64,000 bases of DNA from an uncultured Kangiellaceae bacterium (GCA_905479925.1 CAJQOL010000045.1:1-64000); one strand, 5' to 3'. Positions 32,632 through 42,168 are shown, counted from the stretch's first letter. Notes: generated by a model from the sequence alone, not told the origin. Translations and numbers: made by a program.

Positions 32632-33377
32632 TGAATACCAATGAAGTCTTTGGCTCTTTAGATGAGTCAATTTACGAAATTCAGATTGCTCGTGGCGACA
32701 AAATGAACGCGCTGACTGACGCGATGTATGGGTCGCTGATTGAGCAGTTATCATTCGCCGAAAATAATGATGATGTTAAGGTTATTTTCCTCAGAAGTGA
32801 TAACAAGCATTTTAGCGCCGGTAACGATCTCGCGGATTTCTTGGAAACTAAGTTTGATAGCAATAGTAATGTCGTTCAATTCCTGAAATCACTGGCGCGG
32901 CTAAAGAAGCCACTGGTATGTGCGGTAGGTGGTGCGGCTGTAGGGATCGGTACCACATTGCTATTACATTGTGATTTAGTTTACGCCTCAGCGGATACAA
33001 AATTTTCTGTTCCATTTATCAAATTAGGTCTTACTCCTGAGGGTGGGTCTTCGGTATTACTAGCAAAACGCTGTGGCACTGCGCGAGCGAATGATTGGCT
33101 TTTGACCGGCAGAACGTTTTTGGCGGAAGAAGCACTAAACTCTGGACTCGTTAATGCGGTGTATGCGGATACAGACAGTTGTTGGCAAGAAGCTCGTTCT
33201 GCGGCAAAGCGTTTAGCTAAAAGTTCGGCGCGTGTTCTAAATGATACCAAGGCACTACTAAAAGCGGAACATGTAGAGGGAATCATCGAAACCATGGAAA
33301 AAGAAGCCGTAATTTTTGCAAAAGGTCTCGAGTCGGATGATGCAAAAGCTGCGTTTAACGCTTTCTTGAAGCGCTAA
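32631..33377 (+). CDS. Enoyl-CoA hydratase/isomerase family protein
   Basis: 248 residues with the crotonase fold: the oxyanion-hole segments HFSAGNDLADF and AVGGAAVGIGTTL, and a catalytic-type Glu137 in GLTPEGGSS. One Glu only suggests an isomerase or general hydratase. It is translationally coupled to the M28 peptidase (TAATG), an odd pair that may reflect catabolism of peptide-derived acids. Confidence 0.9.
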   Translation: MNTNEVFGSLDESIYEIQIARGDKMNALTDAMYGSLIEQLSFAENNDDVKVIFLRSDNKHFSAGNDLADFLETKFDSNSNVVQFLKSLARLKKPLVCAVGGAAVGIGTTLLLHCDLVYASADTKFSVPFIKLGLTPEGGSSVLLAKRCGTARANDWLLTGRTFLAEEALNSGLVNAVYADTDSCWQEARSAAKRLAKSSARVLNDTKALLKAEHVEGIIETMEKEAVIFAKGLESDDAKAAFNAFLKR

Positions 33378-33397
33378 TCAACATTTTCTAATAAACC

Positions 33398-33479
33398 GTT
33401 ACCAAATTAGGAAAAACCAAACTGGGCAAACCAAATTGGGCGAACCAAGTCAGGCGAACCAAGTCAGGCAAACCATTCC
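33398..33479. repeat. 14-bp tandem repeat, about five copies
   Basis: Units such as CAAACCAAATTGGG and CGAACCAAGTCAGG (two identical copies at 33441-33468) begin 20 bases after the stop of the hydratase gene and end before the terminator hairpin. Confidence 0.85.
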
Positions 33480-33493
33480 TTTTTAATGACGAC

Positions 33494-33522
33494 ACCTGAG
33501 GTTTTTTAATAAAACCTCAGGT
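33494..33522. terminator. Bidirectional terminator-like hairpin between convergent genes
   Basis: ACCTGAGGTTTT and AAAACCTCAGGT form a perfect 12-bp stem around five bases, between the convergent hydratase and transporter genes. The T run lies in the stem rather than after it, so it is atypical. Confidence 0.6.
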
Positions 33523-33555
33523 AAATTAGGAAGGTTTAAATTGGTCGAGTGGTTT

Positions 33556-34953
33556 TTAGCTAGAACCAATTAATAGATAACAGATAACTGTAACTAAACA
33601 GATACCAATGATATTAAGCGCAAAACCATTTCTAACCATTTCTTGAATTGTCACTTTCTCACTACCATAAACAATTGCATTTGGTGCCGTCGCTACCGGA
33701 AGCATAAAGGCGCAACTAGCACTCATCGCCGCTGGAACCATTAAAATAGCTGGGTCGATATCTGCAGCAATTGCTGCTGCTGCCAAAATAGGCATAAGCA
33801 GCGCCGTAGTCGCTGTATTGCTAGTCATCTCGGTTAGGAAAGTCACGGTGAGCGCTATTAACGCTATCACAATAATGATAGGTAGCGCAGTCACATTGGA
33901 CAGGTAGTCGCCGATGAGAGCGCTTAACCCGCTTGCAGCAAAAGCTTTTGCAATACAGATCCCGCCAGCGAATAATAGTAATACCCCCCAAGGTATCTTG
34001 TTGGCGGTTTCCCAGTTGAGTAAGCGGCCTTGTCGGCCGTCAATTTTCTTGCCATCTGGGATAATAAACATCGCTATACATGCGAGCAGCGCGACACTAG
34101 CGTCGTTTGCTTTTTCTAACCCGGTTAGCTGACTCCATCCACCGAAGGGTTCCTGACGCGTAATCCATAACAAAGCGGTAACAGCGAAAACGCTCAAAAC
34201 GCGCTTTTCTATACTCGTCCACTCTCCGGTTGATGGGACTTCAACTGAAAGCTGTTTAGGCAGGTTTCGAGTTATCCAGATCATTGCTAAAGGAATGAAC
34301 ACGATAACTAGCGGTACTCCCCATTTCATCCAATCTAAAAAACCAAGTGAGCTATTGGTCGCTTCGTTGTACGTGGACATAAATAAAGCGTTAGGTGGTG
34401 TTCCTATAGGAGTGCCGATTCCTCCTATGCTAGCGGAGTAAGCAATGCCTAATAACAAAGCGCTGGTCAACCGTTTATCGTTGGCGCTTTCAACGGTTGC
34501 TAACGCTACCGGCAGCAGCATTAAGGTAGTAGCGGTGTTAGAAATCCACATACTTAATATGGCTGACGCCACCATAAAACCCATGACTAAGTGTCTTGGT
34601 GACGAACTACCGAAAGCGTTAACCATCATCAACGCGATTCGTCGGTGCGCGCCGGAATAGGACATAGATTGGGATAGTATAAAACCGCCCAAAAGTAATA
34701 GTATCAGCGGATGACCATAGGCTTGGGCTACTTCATTAGATGTTAATGTGCCGGTCATTGTAAAAACTGCAAGCGGAATCATAGAAGTAACGGGGATTGG
34801 TATCGGTTCAAAAATCCACCACAAAGCGCAAACGAGGGTGACAGACGCGACCAGTGATATCTCGCTACTAGTACCCGTTTGATCGATCAATAAATACAAG
34901 AAGATTGCGGAAATGGGGGCTATCCATAGGAAATGCTTGTTAATTGAACTCAT
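33556..34953 (-). CDS. DASS/SLC13 family sodium:carboxylate symporter
   Basis: 465 residues, about a dozen hydrophobic segments. The two inverted-repeat Ser-Asn-Thr motifs that bind substrate and sodium are visible: MWISNTATTLMLLP and EMTSNTATTALLMP, with matching hairpin regions. Family members import succinate, malate, fumarate, citrate or sulfate with sodium. Single gene; substrate cannot be told from motifs. Confidence 0.92.
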   Translation of the reverse strand: MSSINKHFLWIAPISAIFLYLLIDQTGTSSEISLVASVTLVCALWWIFEPIPIPVTSMIPLAVFTMTGTLTSNEVAQAYGHPLILLLLGGFILSQSMSYSGAHRRIALMMVNAFGSSSPRHLVMGFMVASAILSMWISNTATTLMLLPVALATVESANDKRLTSALLLGIAYSASIGGIGTPIGTPPNALFMSTYNEATNSSLGFLDWMKWGVPLVIVFIPLAMIWITRNLPKQLSVEVPSTGEWTSIEKRVLSVFAVTALLWITRQEPFGGWSQLTGLEKANDASVALLACIAMFIIPDGKKIDGRQGRLLNWETANKIPWGVLLLFAGGICIAKAFAASGLSALIGDYLSNVTALPIIIVIALIALTVTFLTEMTSNTATTALLMPILAAAAIAADIDPAILMVPAAMSASCAFMLPVATAPNAIVYGSEKVTIQEMVRNGFALNIIGICLVTVICYLLIGSS

Positions 34954-35127
34954 TCAGTTTATTTTTCCGTTTTGGTAGACAAGATTTGTCAAAATCATTT
35001 GAAATAGGTCTACACTTAATTAAGCAACTTAAACTTGGGGGCTGTTCACCATGTCTGGCCCAAGCATGACTGTTTTTAAGCAGGCCATAATAGCCTAAAA
35101 TCAAACTAAAATAGAGTCTTTCCTCGA

Positions 35128-35781
35128 ATGAGAGTAGAAGAACTTGGTCTCACCTTTGGTGATACCCTACAAATTCAAATAGGTGAAAACGCCGACCAGC
35201 GTTATCCAGTAAAGTTTATTGGCATTAACCCTAATGCCAGTATCATTGTTTCTGCACCTATCACTGGCAAGGACAAGGTCTATTTTGTGCGAGAAGCTCA
35301 AATGGTTACCCTTCGATTTGTTGTAAAAAATGTCGTTTCCGCCTTTGAAACGCGCGTGATGCTTACGCGCGGCCAACCGTACCCCTATCTACACCTAGAA
35401 ATCCCTAAAGATGTTCAAACGGTGGAAGTACGTAAAGAAATTCGAGTGCCTACTGACATAAATACAACGGTCATTAATAAAACTCACAATTCGCCAGCAC
35501 TAACCGCTAGAATGCTGAACCTAAGTTGCTCTGGAGGCCGACTAGAGTCGTTAGCGAAAGTCGCATTAATGGATAATATCTTGAATATAACCATGCTGTT
35601 ATTGATTGACAATATTGAACGAATTGCCACCATGAACTGCAGGGTCTCTTATGTGAAAGAAGACGAAGAGAATCAGGTATTTATCTATGGTGTTAATATT
35701 GAAGAGATCGATGAAGATGATAGTTTGTATTTACGAGGCTTTATTTATCAGGAACTGCTACGTGGAATGCATATGCTGTAA
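35128..35781 (+). CDS. PilZ-domain protein (YcgR-like c-di-GMP receptor)
   Basis: 217 residues. An N-terminal YcgR-like barrel (about 5-90, FGDTLQIQIG ... VYFVREAQMV) precedes a PilZ domain with the c-di-GMP motif R102-x-x-x-R106 (VRKEIRVP) and NLSCSGG (131-137), where the usual Asp of DxSxxG is Asn. YcgR proteins slow the flagellar motor, but no flagellar genes are near. With the EAL protein at 13913 it shows c-di-GMP signalling in this organism. No clear ribosome binding site before the ATG. Confidence 0.85.
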   Translation: MRVEELGLTFGDTLQIQIGENADQRYPVKFIGINPNASIIVSAPITGKDKVYFVREAQMVTLRFVVKNVVSAFETRVMLTRGQPYPYLHLEIPKDVQTVEVRKEIRVPTDINTTVINKTHNSPALTARMLNLSCSGGRLESLAKVALMDNILNITMLLLIDNIERIATMNCRVSYVKEDEENQVFIYGVNIEEIDEDDSLYLRGFIYQELLRGMHML

Positions 35782-36008
35782 ACAGGCCTTTCTTTTACTA
35801 TTCTTAGACTTATTTTCGTTTAAAACAACCCTCTAACTTTCTATGAACTCAAGCTATTTTCTCGGTGTGGCTGGTACTGATTTGATCGCACTTTCTCGTT
35901 GATAAACGTCAAACTAGTCGCTAACTAGGTATTTAGTGCCAAAACTCGTCGACTCGTCTAAAATAACCGACAAACTGGCATCAACAGCGTTTGCTTAGAG
36001 CATCTGTT

Positions 36009-36428
36009 ATGAATAGTTACTTTTTGATCGGTGGTTTGTTGACTTCGATTGCGGCCGTCATTCATATTGGCTGCATCGCGTTTGGTGCGTCTTGGTACCG
36101 ATTCTTCGGCGCCGGAGAAAAAATGGCCATTCTATCGGAGCAAGGCAGTAAACAGCCGACCATTATTACCAGCGGTATTGTTGTGGTGCTTACCTTGTGG
36201 GCTTGGTATGCGTTTTCTGCCGCAGGTTATGGCATTAAACTTCCATTCATTAAACTCGCTATTGTTACTATTGCTAGCGTTTTTTTGTTGCGCGGTATTA
36301 TCGGTTTCTACTTTGTGCAATCTCCAATAGGCAGAACTCCTGAGTTTTGGGTATGGAGCTCTTTAATTTGTCTACTAATTGGCTTAATGTATGCGCTAGG
36401 CCTTAAACAACAATGGAATACCCTCTGA
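36009..36428 (+). CDS. Small integral membrane protein, unknown function
   Basis: About 139 residues from the ATG at 36009 (a TTG at 35991 would add six). Four hydrophobic helices (about 4-24, 50-68, 76-98, 112-130) and a short conserved-looking loop SWYRFFGAGEKMA. The pattern is that of small four-helix bacterial membrane proteins of unknown role. It stands alone between two non-coding gaps of about 200 bases. Confidence 0.7.
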   Translation: MNSYFLIGGLLTSIAAVIHIGCIAFGASWYRFFGAGEKMAILSEQGSKQPTIITSGIVVVLTLWAWYAFSAAGYGIKLPFIKLAIVTIASVFLLRGIIGFYFVQSPIGRTPEFWVWSSLICLLIGLMYALGLKQQWNTL

Positions 36429-36603
36429 TATTATCTTTGTGCTGATTATTGCCAACGAGTCTAAACTAGGCAAGTCGCTTTCTAAATATTCGATTGATTG
36501 ATTTTTAGCTAACCGGGTTGAATTTGATAGCGATAATTGTTTCTATCTTAAATAGATACCAAACCGAAAAATAAATAATAAAATTAGCAAAAGGAGCCCT
36601 TTA

Positions 36604-37266
36604 ATGTTTTTAAGAGTTATAGCCACATTGGTGATTATTTTCACCTTCGCGTCTTCTGTATCGGCTGCAGAAAATTATCGAGTTACGCTGCTTCGTGCGG
36701 CTCCTGGCAACCTGCCTGCACTAATTGATACTGCAACGCGTTATAAAGTCGCTCAGCAAGGAAATCCAATTATTATGCGTCATAGTCAAGGTGACCATTG
36801 GGATCTTATGATATTAGAGCCAGCGGGGGAGAACTGGATGATACCTACGGATTACAGTTCGCTAGTTTCTTTTCAACATGACTTTTTAGTCAAGTCGTCT
36901 TGGTCATGGAAAGATGTCAAATCTCGTTCAGCCAGTGCAGGTCTATTTCATATTGAAATGTTTCATGCGGCAGTGGGTCACAAAGCTGATATTTTGCAAC
37001 AGCGCTTTATGGAAAATAAATACTACAATGCAACTAACCGGCCAGGGAATATTGTTTTTGAGACGGTTTTTGGTAGCGATGTTGATAACTTTACCATTGG
37101 TTTTTATAAAGACATAAAAGCTTTCGCTACGGACCCTGATTTGCCGGATGAGGTTTTTGAAAAAGCCGCTACGGATGCAGGTTTTTCAAGCCGCTCTGAT
37201 ATCGGTTTTCATCTTCGACGTTTTATCAACCGTCATTATGATACCTTGGCCTCACAGGTCAAATAG
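36604..37266 (+). CDS. Secreted protein of unknown function
   Basis: 220 residues with a signal peptide (MFLRVIATLVIIFTFASSVSA cleaved before AEN). The mature start YRVTLLRAAPGNLPALIDTA and a second repeat-like part FHIEMFHAAVGHKADILQQ suggest two ferredoxin-like alpha/beta units, as in NIPSNAP-type dimeric barrels; this is only a pattern impression. AGGAG precedes the ATG. The HAD phosphatase gene follows after 39 bases. Confidence 0.65.
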   Translation: MFLRVIATLVIIFTFASSVSAAENYRVTLLRAAPGNLPALIDTATRYKVAQQGNPIIMRHSQGDHWDLMILEPAGENWMIPTDYSSLVSFQHDFLVKSSWSWKDVKSRSASAGLFHIEMFHAAVGHKADILQQRFMENKYYNATNRPGNIVFETVFGSDVDNFTIGFYKDIKAFATDPDLPDEVFEKAATDAGFSSRSDIGFHLRRFINRHYDTLASQVK

Positions 37267-37305
37267 TGTTTGTTAAGCTTTGAATTGAGTACCAGGGAAA
37301 TAACG

Positions 37306-37977
37306 TTGACGGCAAGGCATGTAGCGATTTTTGATTTTGATAAAACGATTATCAGTCATGATACCGGTCTGGAATTTATTGTTTTTACGCTGTCAGAATC
37401 TACCCTGAGAGCCATTTGCGCATTGTTGATTGCGCCGCTCGCGTTACTGTTCTTTGCTACTCATAAAACTCGTTTTATATCAGTATCTATCTTTTTATGG
37501 TTGGCGACGGTAGCGAAACCAAATAGAAAGGTAATTAGAGGGCGGCGAGATTTTATAGCCAAATATTTAGCAAGAAATGATGTTGTTTTATTTGAGTCCG
37601 CGGTCAAAAAAATTAGGCAACACCAACAACAAAATGAGCAAGTTATTATAGTGAGCGGTTCTTCTTGTTGGATGATCAAAAAGATTCTAGCGTTTTATCG
37701 GCTAACTAACATTGACGTCATAGCATCTAAAGAGTGTCGATTTTTGGGAGGTATGGTGACAAGAGAACACTGTTTCGCAAGTAGAAAGGTTTTGATGTTA
37801 CAGAAATATATTGGTAATAGGGAAACGGTTTATAGTTGTGGCTATACCGATAGCTTTTCTGACCAATGGTTAATGCAGCTTTGTCAGCAAGTATGTTTGA
37901 TTAATCCCACCACTAATCACTGGTTAAAATATCAAAAACAATTTGGTGACAGACTTAAAGTTTTAAAGTGGACCTAA
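37306..37977 (+). CDS. HAD-superfamily subclass IB phosphatase (SerB-like)
   Basis: About 223 residues. HAD motifs are motif I DFDKT, motif II IIVSGSSCW, motif III with the Lys of SKECRF region, and motif IV YTDSFSDQW. The start is uncertain: TTG at 37306 follows AGGGAA at good distance and begins just before motif I, whereas a TTG at 37270 gives 12 more residues. Two hydrophobic stretches in the cap (CALLIAPLALLFFA, ISVSIFLWLA) are common in this IB group, which includes phosphoserine- and lipid-phosphatase-like members. Confidence 0.8.
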   Translation: MTARHVAIFDFDKTIISHDTGLEFIVFTLSESTLRAICALLIAPLALLFFATHKTRFISVSIFLWLATVAKPNRKVIRGRRDFIAKYLARNDVVLFESAVKKIRQHQQQNEQVIIVSGSSCWMIKKILAFYRLTNIDVIASKECRFLGGMVTREHCFASRKVLMLQKYIGNRETVYSCGYTDSFSDQWLMQLCQQVCLINPTTNHWLKYQKQFGDRLKVLKWT

Positions 37978-38024
37978 GTTGACATGAATAATATTAGTAT
38001 TGTAAAGCAATTGGCCTACGGTTT

Positions 38025-38084
38025 GGGGCCTTGGGGTTGGGGTTTGAGGCTTAGGGTTAGGGGCATAGAGCTTGGGGCCACGGG
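38025..38084 (+). repeat. G-rich repeat with G-quadruplex potential
   Basis: Seven runs of three or four G (at 38025, 38033, 38039, 38054, 38060, 38074, 38082) separated by short T-rich spacers including TTAGGGTTAGGGG. It starts about 50 bases after the phosphatase stop. The rest of 37978-38244 shows no gene. Confidence 0.7.
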
Positions 38085-38244
38085 TTTGGTATTTTAGGTT
38101 TGAGGTTTGAAACAATATTAAGATCATAGATTAAGAGCAGCCTTCTTTCGAGTAGAAAAAACGCTAACAATAATTGCCACATCGATTGGTCGATGTGACA
38201 AATGTCCAACAAAAGTGATTAACGGCGCTTGTTCTAAAGTGTCT

Positions 38245-39543
38245 TTAAAAGATCCATACTTCTATATCATCTTCTGCAAATGGCGGGTGCTCTATGGAAA
38301 GTGTATCAAACACTTCGACTTGGTTCAGCGACAAATTGTCTTTTAATTCAGCTAAACGCTCTGAGCGAGAAAAATCCACCAACACTAATGATTGATTAGG
38401 ATTTTGTTCAACATAGTTACGAAGTCTGGTTAAGTCTCGCTGTTCTTTACTTGCGTCCACGTTGTTTGTATTAGTCCCAAAATTTACCGTTATTCTACTT
38501 GCCATGGAGGCAAGCTCTCGATACCTTAGCGGTGTATTTTTTGGTAGCTCCTTAGGGCGATAGTGACTTGGATAATATGAAACTAGACCCGCATCTTCGG
38601 CTTCTTTTTGGCCGTCATTGCGGCTGACAAAGTCGATAAAAGACTTGGCTATTTCGGGCTGATTTACGCCTTTAGTGTACAAAAAAAGCGTTCTGGAAAG
38701 AGGGTACGCTTGAGTGCCGATGGTATATCCGTTTGGCAGGGTGCCGGGATTATTGCTGCTTTTCGCAATCGCTAATACTTTTGATGAGCCCACATGAGCA
38801 ACTCCAACAAAACCTAACGCCCCTTTGTTATTGACAACACCTTTTACTAAGTTAGCACTTGACTCAAAACGCGCTGATTTTTCTGATAGTGTTAACTTGC
38901 TAGGTTTTAATACTAGGCTTTTAAAGGTATCCCAGGTTCCAGAGTTGTTATCTCGACTATATAGCGATATTGATCTGTTTTCGCCGCCGAACTCTGACCA
39001 ATTAGTTGCTTGCCCTGAGAATATTGCCGCAACTTGTTCACTGGTTAATGAGTTTACCGGGTTAGTTGGGTAAGTGACGATGGCTAGCGCATCTAGCGCA
39101 ATAGGGTGTTCACTGACATTTTCGAATTTTTGTAATAGATCGTTATATTCTTTGCCCTTAATTTTTCTAGAGCTCATTGCAATATCAGTCGAGTTTTCTG
39201 ATAGAGCGGTAAATCCAGTACTTGAACCGTGGGCTCTAATTTCAATTTGAATTAGTGTATTATCGCTGGGTAAGGTGCCCTGAATAATTTTTTCTACCGA
39301 ACTCTGTTGTGGAATAGTTTTTATATTGATAGCACCTAACGTCTTAAGGTAGGCTTTAGCTAACCTTGGAGCAAAGGTTTCACCAACAGTGTTAGAGCCA
39401 TGCAAAGATAAGCTTTTAACCATTTGCTTCTCAGAGCTTGCTTGGCTAGCTATTTTGACTGGTTGCTTTATAACATAGGCTGTTCCAGAAATAGCGATGA
39501 GTAAACCGATTGAAAAGATAACAAGTACATTTAGTTTTGACAT
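38245..39543 (-). CDS. PstS-like periplasmic substrate-binding protein with OmpA-like tail
   Basis: About 432 residues from the ATG at 39543, which begins a signal anchor (LNVLVIFSIGLLIAISGTAY). Residues about 40-320 form a PBP-like domain of the phosphate-binding type (SLHGSNTVGETFAPRLAKAY, RAHGSSTGFTAL, RDNNSGTWDTFKS). The last 100 residues (RITVNFGTNTNNVDASK ... DIEVWIF) look like a shortened OmpA-type domain that lacks the usual NxxLSxxRA helix. No pst transporter genes are adjacent, so it may be an envelope sensor or phosphate scavenger rather than a transport partner. Confidence 0.78.
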   Translation of the reverse strand: MSKLNVLVIFSIGLLIAISGTAYVIKQPVKIASQASSEKQMVKSLSLHGSNTVGETFAPRLAKAYLKTLGAINIKTIPQQSSVEKIIQGTLPSDNTLIQIEIRAHGSSTGFTALSENSTDIAMSSRKIKGKEYNDLLQKFENVSEHPIALDALAIVTYPTNPVNSLTSEQVAAIFSGQATNWSEFGGENRSISLYSRDNNSGTWDTFKSLVLKPSKLTLSEKSARFESSANLVKGVVNNKGALGFVGVAHVGSSKVLAIAKSSNNPGTLPNGYTIGTQAYPLSRTLFLYTKGVNQPEIAKSFIDFVSRNDGQKEAEDAGLVSYYPSHYRPKELPKNTPLRYRELASMASRITVNFGTNTNNVDASKEQRDLTRLRNYVEQNPNQSLVLVDFSRSERLAELKDNLSLNQVEVFDTLSIEHPPFAEDDIEVWIF

Positions 39544-39865
39544 ACAGATTTTATTGACAGTGGTTGTAGTTAGCGCGGAGTTTGTTCTTAGAATATGACT
39601 AGAATGTGACAACAGAACGTTTAAGAATATCAAAACGTGTTGAAACAAAAATATATCTCAACCGATGAATATTTAGCTAGCTTAGACTTCATTTTTTGAA
39701 GCTGATATCCTATTTTTGAATATTCATTGGCACTAGTTAATAGCAACGCTTGCTACAAATAACAACAGGTCGTGATGTAATAGATGTTATTGAATGGTAT
39801 GTTTATTTAATTCTGTTTATGATTTCTGCGCAAATGATTTAATCGTTAAAGGGAAGAGGTGTTTT
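39544..39865. other. Divergent intergenic region without recognised features
   Basis: AT-rich, about 320 bases, between the PstS-like gene and the lipoprotein gene. Open frame extensions of both neighbours enter it, but neither has homology or a ribosome binding site there. Confidence 0.4.
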
Positions 39866-40192
39866 ATGTTGAGAACATTGGTTGTGATTTTAGCGCTCCT
39901 TGTAACTGCTGGCTGTTCGCAGCCATTGCCGAAAAATCAGTTAGATTATGTCGGTGATTGGGGCGCAGATTCGACGTCCTTGACTATTCGAAGTGATGGA
40001 ACGGTTTCATATCGGCATAAGGAAAATAGCATGTCGACCTCCATCGATGCTCCAATAGTCTCGTTGAATGAGCAAAAACTAGTGGTCGGTGTTTGGTTTA
40101 TAACAACAACGTTTGAGTTGGGTAAACCGACACTTCAAGATGATGGCGTTTGGACTATGACCGTTGATGGTGTTAAATTAGTTAAACAATGA
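39866..40192 (+). CDS. Small lipoprotein, unknown function
   Basis: 108 residues from the ATG at 39866 with GGGAAGAGG upstream. A lipoprotein signal ends in the lipobox LVTAGC. The mature part (YVGDWGADSTSLTIRSDGTV, DDGVWTMTVDGVKLVKQ) resembles small beta-sheet lipocalin-like domains with a DGxW-type ending. It heads a close cluster with the DUF427 and DUF1569 genes. Confidence 0.75.
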   Translation: MLRTLVVILALLVTAGCSQPLPKNQLDYVGDWGADSTSLTIRSDGTVSYRHKENSMSTSIDAPIVSLNEQKLVVGVWFITTTFELGKPTLQDDGVWTMTVDGVKLVKQ

Positions 40193-40211
40193 ACACAGAG
40201 AGGACTCTAAT

Positions 40212-40496
40212 ATGAAGGCGGTTTGGAACGGTTGTACGATAGCTGAGAGCGACGAAACCATTGTTGTTGAGTCTAATCACTATTTTCCTATCGAATCAGT
40301 TAATAAAGACTACTTAACAAGCAGCGAAACGACCAGCTATTGTCCTTGGAAAGGCACCGCTCAGTATTTTACGTTACAGGTCAGTGACGAAACCAACAAA
40401 GACGCAGCTTGGTATTATGCGGCTCCAAAGGATAAGGCTAAACACATTGCCGGAATGGTTGCTTTTTGGAAGGGTGTTGAGGTTATCGACCGATAA
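40212..40496 (+). CDS. DUF427 domain protein
   Basis: 94 residues matching DUF427: KAVWNGCTIAESDETIVVE, YFPIESV, TSYCPWKGTAQYFTL and the C-terminal VAFWKGVEVID. The family is a small beta fold of unknown function found as single-domain cytoplasmic proteins. It begins 19 bases after the lipoprotein gene, after GAGAGGA. Confidence 0.9.
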   Translation: MKAVWNGCTIAESDETIVVESNHYFPIESVNKDYLTSSETTSYCPWKGTAQYFTLQVSDETNKDAAWYYAAPKDKAKHIAGMVAFWKGVEVIDR

Positions 40497-40525
40497 TACT
40501 TAGTTCATAAATACGAGAGTTAAAA

Positions 40526-41071
40526 ATGAATCGACGGCGTTTTCTTAGAGCTACGTTAGCAACCACTGCTGTTTTAGGCTGTGGCGCTTCAGCGGTGTGG
40601 TTAAGCATTGATAAAGGGTCTCAAGAACTAACTGTTTCCGCAGCTTTAAAAACGCTAGAAGAATTATCTCAGTTGTCTTCAAACCAATTAACGTTTATAG
40701 GTGATTGGGAGCCCGCTCAAATTTTTAGCCATTGTGCACAAAGTATCGATTATTCATTAACGGGATTTCCAATTCATAAAAGTTCTTTTTTCAAAAATAC
40801 GGCGGGTAGATTGGCTTACACTGCGTTTGCCGCAAAGGGTAAAATGACTCATAGTTTAAACGAGCCAATACCCGGTGAACCAAAATTTGACTGTCAGCAA
40901 GACGTACATATGGCAATCCAGCGGTTACATCAGTCGTTTACCGAATTTGAGGAGTATAAAGCTGCTTTACATCCTCATTTTGCCTATGGTGAGCTGACAA
41001 AAGCTGAATATGAGCAAGCTCACGTTATGCATTTTTATAATCATTTGCGAGAATTTCAAGCCACTATTTAG
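40526..41071 (+). CDS. Exported DUF1569 (DinB-like) protein
   Basis: 181 residues. The N terminus is a Tat-like signal (MNRRRFLRATLATTAVLGCG) with twin arginines and a lipobox-like Cys. The rest matches DUF1569, a four-helix DinB-like fold: WEPAQIFSHCAQSIDYSLTG, EYEQAHVMHFYNHLREFQ with conserved His residues that in the superfamily bind metal. Third gene of the cluster starting at 39866. Confidence 0.82.
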   Translation: MNRRRFLRATLATTAVLGCGASAVWLSIDKGSQELTVSAALKTLEELSQLSSNQLTFIGDWEPAQIFSHCAQSIDYSLTGFPIHKSSFFKNTAGRLAYTAFAAKGKMTHSLNEPIPGEPKFDCQQDVHMAIQRLHQSFTEFEEYKAALHPHFAYGELTKAEYEQAHVMHFYNHLREFQATI

Positions 41072-41166
41072 CACGTTAACTTGAGTAGAATGATTGGCTT
41101 AGTAAATAGCTAGATTAGTGTCACTTAAATCACTGGTGACATAAATGTTTTTCGAGCTAGTAAAAA

Positions 41167-42108
41167 TTAGTTGTGACTAAACATACCGACTTTTCGCTGC
41201 GAGCCTAGCCAAAATTTCTCCCACTTTTTGATTTGTTGAGTCAAGTTTTGCTGGCGGGCTTCGAGCAGATTTTCCTCAACAAGGTGATTGAGTTCTTGAT
41301 TGGCATGCTCTTTTCCGTGGGTATGCTCTAAAAGACGACGGTAGGAATAAAGAAAGTAGTATTTACCGCGATTGTTACCCCTTGAATATTTGTATTTCAT
41401 TATATCTTGTATGAGTTGACTGGATTCCACTATTTGGTTTTCATCGAGCTTCATTGACAATAGATCGCCAGCCATTTCAACCATCTGGGTGGCGTCATTG
41501 CAAGGAGAACTGCACTGTCCTTGCCAGTTTTCTCGCATGTAATGAGATAGAAAAAATTCATACATTGGCATGTACTGTCTTGTTGTACCTTTTGCTAAAT
41601 CCCAGCCCATTTGTAAAGGATCATTTTGGTGTCTGAGTAATAATGCATAAGTCACTTTGAATTGACGGTGGTACTTGTCCTTATCATTGTTTTTTTTTAC
41701 ATAATTTGAATACTGCTCACTGGTATAATCCATAGGGTCAAAATATTTTATTGCTACGCTATCCCACCAGGCTGGCTTAGGGACAGCACGTTCAAACTCA
41801 GGCCAGCTTGGCCAGCTTTGTTCCGAAATTTGATCGCGCTCGATTTCTGAGGCTGTTATCAAGTTAACTGTCATACCGTAGATAAATGGCGCAAACAAAG
41901 CCGCAGTAAGTGCAATAGAAAACAGTTGGCTTTTACCCTTTGTTGCTGGGCAATTTTTGGTCAGAAGTCGAGTTATAAAAAAACAGGTCGATAAGAATAA
42001 CAACCATAGAATAGCGTCAAACCAATAATGTATCGGGTTTGCTATTTTAGATTTCGGTTTTTCCAATTCATTGTAATAAATATCAATTATTTGGCCTTTT
42101 TGCACCAT
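41167..42108 (-). CDS. Membrane protein of unknown function, 3' part of an interrupted gene
   Basis: 313 residues from the first ATG after an in-frame TAA (42169-42171). Between the TAA and this ATG the frame is open for 20 codons (NPYVADKIEIQSELAPLLYS) and continues the same domain, so the real gene probably started at 42408. The region to about residue 30 (GQIIDIYYNELEKPKSKIAN) is the second half of a DUF3592-like domain. Two transmembrane helices follow (about 31-48 and 63-82), then a helical soluble region of unknown type (about 90-313). There is no ribosome binding site before the ATG at 42108. Confidence 0.65.
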   Translation of the reverse strand: MVQKGQIIDIYYNELEKPKSKIANPIHYWFDAILWLLFLSTCFFITRLLTKNCPATKGKSQLFSIALTAALFAPFIYGMTVNLITASEIERDQISEQSWPSWPEFERAVPKPAWWDSVAIKYFDPMDYTSEQYSNYVKKNNDKDKYHRQFKVTYALLLRHQNDPLQMGWDLAKGTTRQYMPMYEFFLSHYMRENWQGQCSSPCNDATQMVEMAGDLLSMKLDENQIVESSQLIQDIMKYKYSRGNNRGKYYFLYSYRRLLEHTHGKEHANQELNHLVEENLLEARQQNLTQQIKKWEKFWLGSQRKVGMFSHN

Positions 42109-42168
42109 AGAATAAAGTAGCGGAGCGAGCTCGCTTTGTATTTCAATCTTATCGGCAACATAAGGGTT

